Both the position numbers and the translations under genes were made by a program. A stretch of 64,000 nt of DNA from contig NC_045147.1 in assembly GCF_008831285.2 (NCBI RefSeq), forward strand, positions 4,302,001 through 4,366,000. The letters run 5' to 3'. The notes beneath the pieces are model-generated. The model was given only the letters and a program-made list of their open reading frames with translations, searched no databases and was not told the origin of the DNA. Positions 62,760 through 64,000 of the stretch are shown here, in pieces. Each line of letters begins with the position of its first letter. Position 1 is the first letter of the stretch. Source of the DNA: Nymphaea colorata (Eukaryota > Streptophyta > Magnoliopsida > Nymphaeales > Nymphaeaceae).

Positions 62760-62893
62760 AAACCCTTGATGCAGTGGGCTAGGCGACTGAAACCCTTTCG
62801 AACACTAGAAACAGACTATGTAAAGGGTTTTAGGAGATCAAAGCCATATATGTCAAGGTTTTGATCACCTAAAACCCTCTTTGTCAAGGGTTT
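62760..62893. repeat. Foldback element with AAACCCTTGA ends, 134 bp
   Basis: The 10-bp termini AAACCCTTGA (62760-62769) and TCAAGGGTTT (62884-62893) are exact inverted repeats. Inside, AAAGGGTTTTAGGAGATCAAA (about 62821-62841) pairs imperfectly with the TTTTGATCACCTAAAACCC stretch (about 62858-62876). It looks like a small MITE or foldback element; no target duplication was confirmed. Confidence 0.65.
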
Positions 62894-64000
62894 CTTTCTT
62901 TCTTCTTTTCATAGTTAATGATGGATGATTGTCTGATTGTCCGTTGCTCGTTGCATTGTCTGATAGGTGATCATCTAAAGGCCATCTGCCAGCTGTTGTG
63001 CCATCAGGTGGATGACTGTAGGATGGGTTTCAGTCACTGGGTGGGTGCCAATTGTCAAGTTTTCCTTTCTTGGAAACTCGTCTGACTCCTTTGCGTGGGA
63101 TGAGAATTTGGAAACCAACATCCCTGTTGAGCCCTCAAATGGGCAAAAAATTCATCCAACATTTGTTGGAGTGGAATGGGTTTTAAAAATCTGAAACTTC
63201 ATTCCCTAATATGATTCATGGGGATCAGACACAACCTAAGCTAAAATATATGCTTATTCAAATATAAAGAAATCAATTGTGAAATTAAACAATAAGGAAA
63301 TTAGTCAACTCAATTATATCAAATGGTAGTACTAGTAGAATTTACTTCTTTATCATACTACCAATAAAAGAGAAATATTCCTACTTGGGAGTATGTCGGA
63401 AAGAAAGAGACTCAAATGAATTGGGAGGGCTGAGACAAGTAGTGCAAGAAATTTAATTTGGTTCCTACATTCTATGAATAATAAATATTTTAAATAATAT
63501 TTAAATCAATTTGATTGTATCTCTACATGTTTGAGGACACGTGTGCCATTCAAATATTGATTCTCTTCGTGAGAATTTTATAAGTACTTAAAAATAGAAA
63601 GTACAAGACAATTGGGACTTTTTGTGGAGATCAGCAAATCCAATGTTTACATTGCATCCCAGGATAAAAGAGTAATTAAATGAACATGAATGAAGCTCAA
63701 GTTGTGGCTTATGGCACTCGAGCTAAGTTTGAGTTGGCTCAGCTCAACTTGGCTTGCAAATAGTTCTATGTATGATGTTTTGAATCTTCATTATCAGTGG
63801 AATTTAAATTCTCTTTGGATTTATCAAATGATCTTTTTGATCGGTTAAAATTTGTTATTTTGAAAAAAAAAAAAGATATGACAGAACAATATTGAATACC
63901 AGATAACATATTTAGTTTGCTATGAAACTAATATTGTTTATGAAGCACATATTGTTTAACCAAATCAAATTCCTTCTAAACAGGTTTCTCAAAAAATCTA

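Larger units (their letters stand above)
61932..64000. other. AT-rich tail of window, no gene seen
   Basis: No gene is recognised. It holds two foldback structures (62673-62724 and 62760-62893), an (AT)n stretch near 62725-62755 and, at about 63715-63765, a CTCGAG/GAGTTGGCTC motif cluster like one end of a non-autonomous hAT element. The frame at 63012-63194 is incidental. Confidence 0.5.

Overview
This is plant nuclear DNA, almost certainly from a flowering plant. Three things show this: a nuclear gene for a chloroplast-targeted ATP synthase subunit, an intron-containing plant CtIP/Sae2-type repair gene, and an AT-rich background crowded with plant LTR retrotransposons, hAT transposons, LINE remnants and (AT)n/(CT)n microsatellites. 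I cannot name the species. The true exons, especially the EF-hand and atpD genes, are much more GC-rich than the DNA around them.

Layout, left to right: a small EF-hand protein gene (1472-1894, +). A decayed LINE reverse transcriptase (about 3.8-5.4 kb, +). A non-coding LTR retrotransposon on the minus strand (about 6.28-14.44 kb). A heavily decayed copia relic (about 14.5-17.5 kb, +). A roughly 0.74-kb polypyrimidine tract (18.8-19.5 kb). The intronless plastid ATP synthase delta subunit gene (22227-22988, -). A two-coding-exon GAMMA RESPONSE 1/COM1 gene (25819-31004, -). Two non-autonomous, hAT-like elements with dense subterminal repeats (31882-32670 and 32800-33334). A possible distant promoter and leader for the repair gene (near 35.7 kb, -). 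A broken terminal exon of a WrbA/FQR1-type quinone reductase (37982-38192, +). A solo LTR with target-site duplication (42324-45353). A decayed ZMYM1/TTF-type hAT transposase gene (about 46.3-48.7 kb, -). A structurally complete but coding-dead Ty3/gypsy chromovirus (50990-61671, +) with a perfect 5-bp target duplication. Finally a repeat-rich tail with hairpin elements.

Only three loci look like working host genes. They share no pathway: calcium sensing, plastid ATP synthesis, and DNA double-strand-break end resection. The rest is a record of transposition and repair. Several insertions still carry exact target-site duplications (CTTAA, AAATC, CTGTTAAC, CATCCAGC). The observations most worth checking are: (i) two decayed tandem copies of the CtIP/Sae2 C-terminal coding segment just downstream of the live gene; (ii) two neighbouring 8-bp-TSD elements packed with GTATCG and GTACCC motifs, each inserted into one of two tandem copies of the same small repeat; (iii) a 16-bp filler in the gypsy 3' LTR that matches its own flank. 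All calls come from reading the sequence by eye. Splice joins and element families are inferences unless the evidence field says otherwise.
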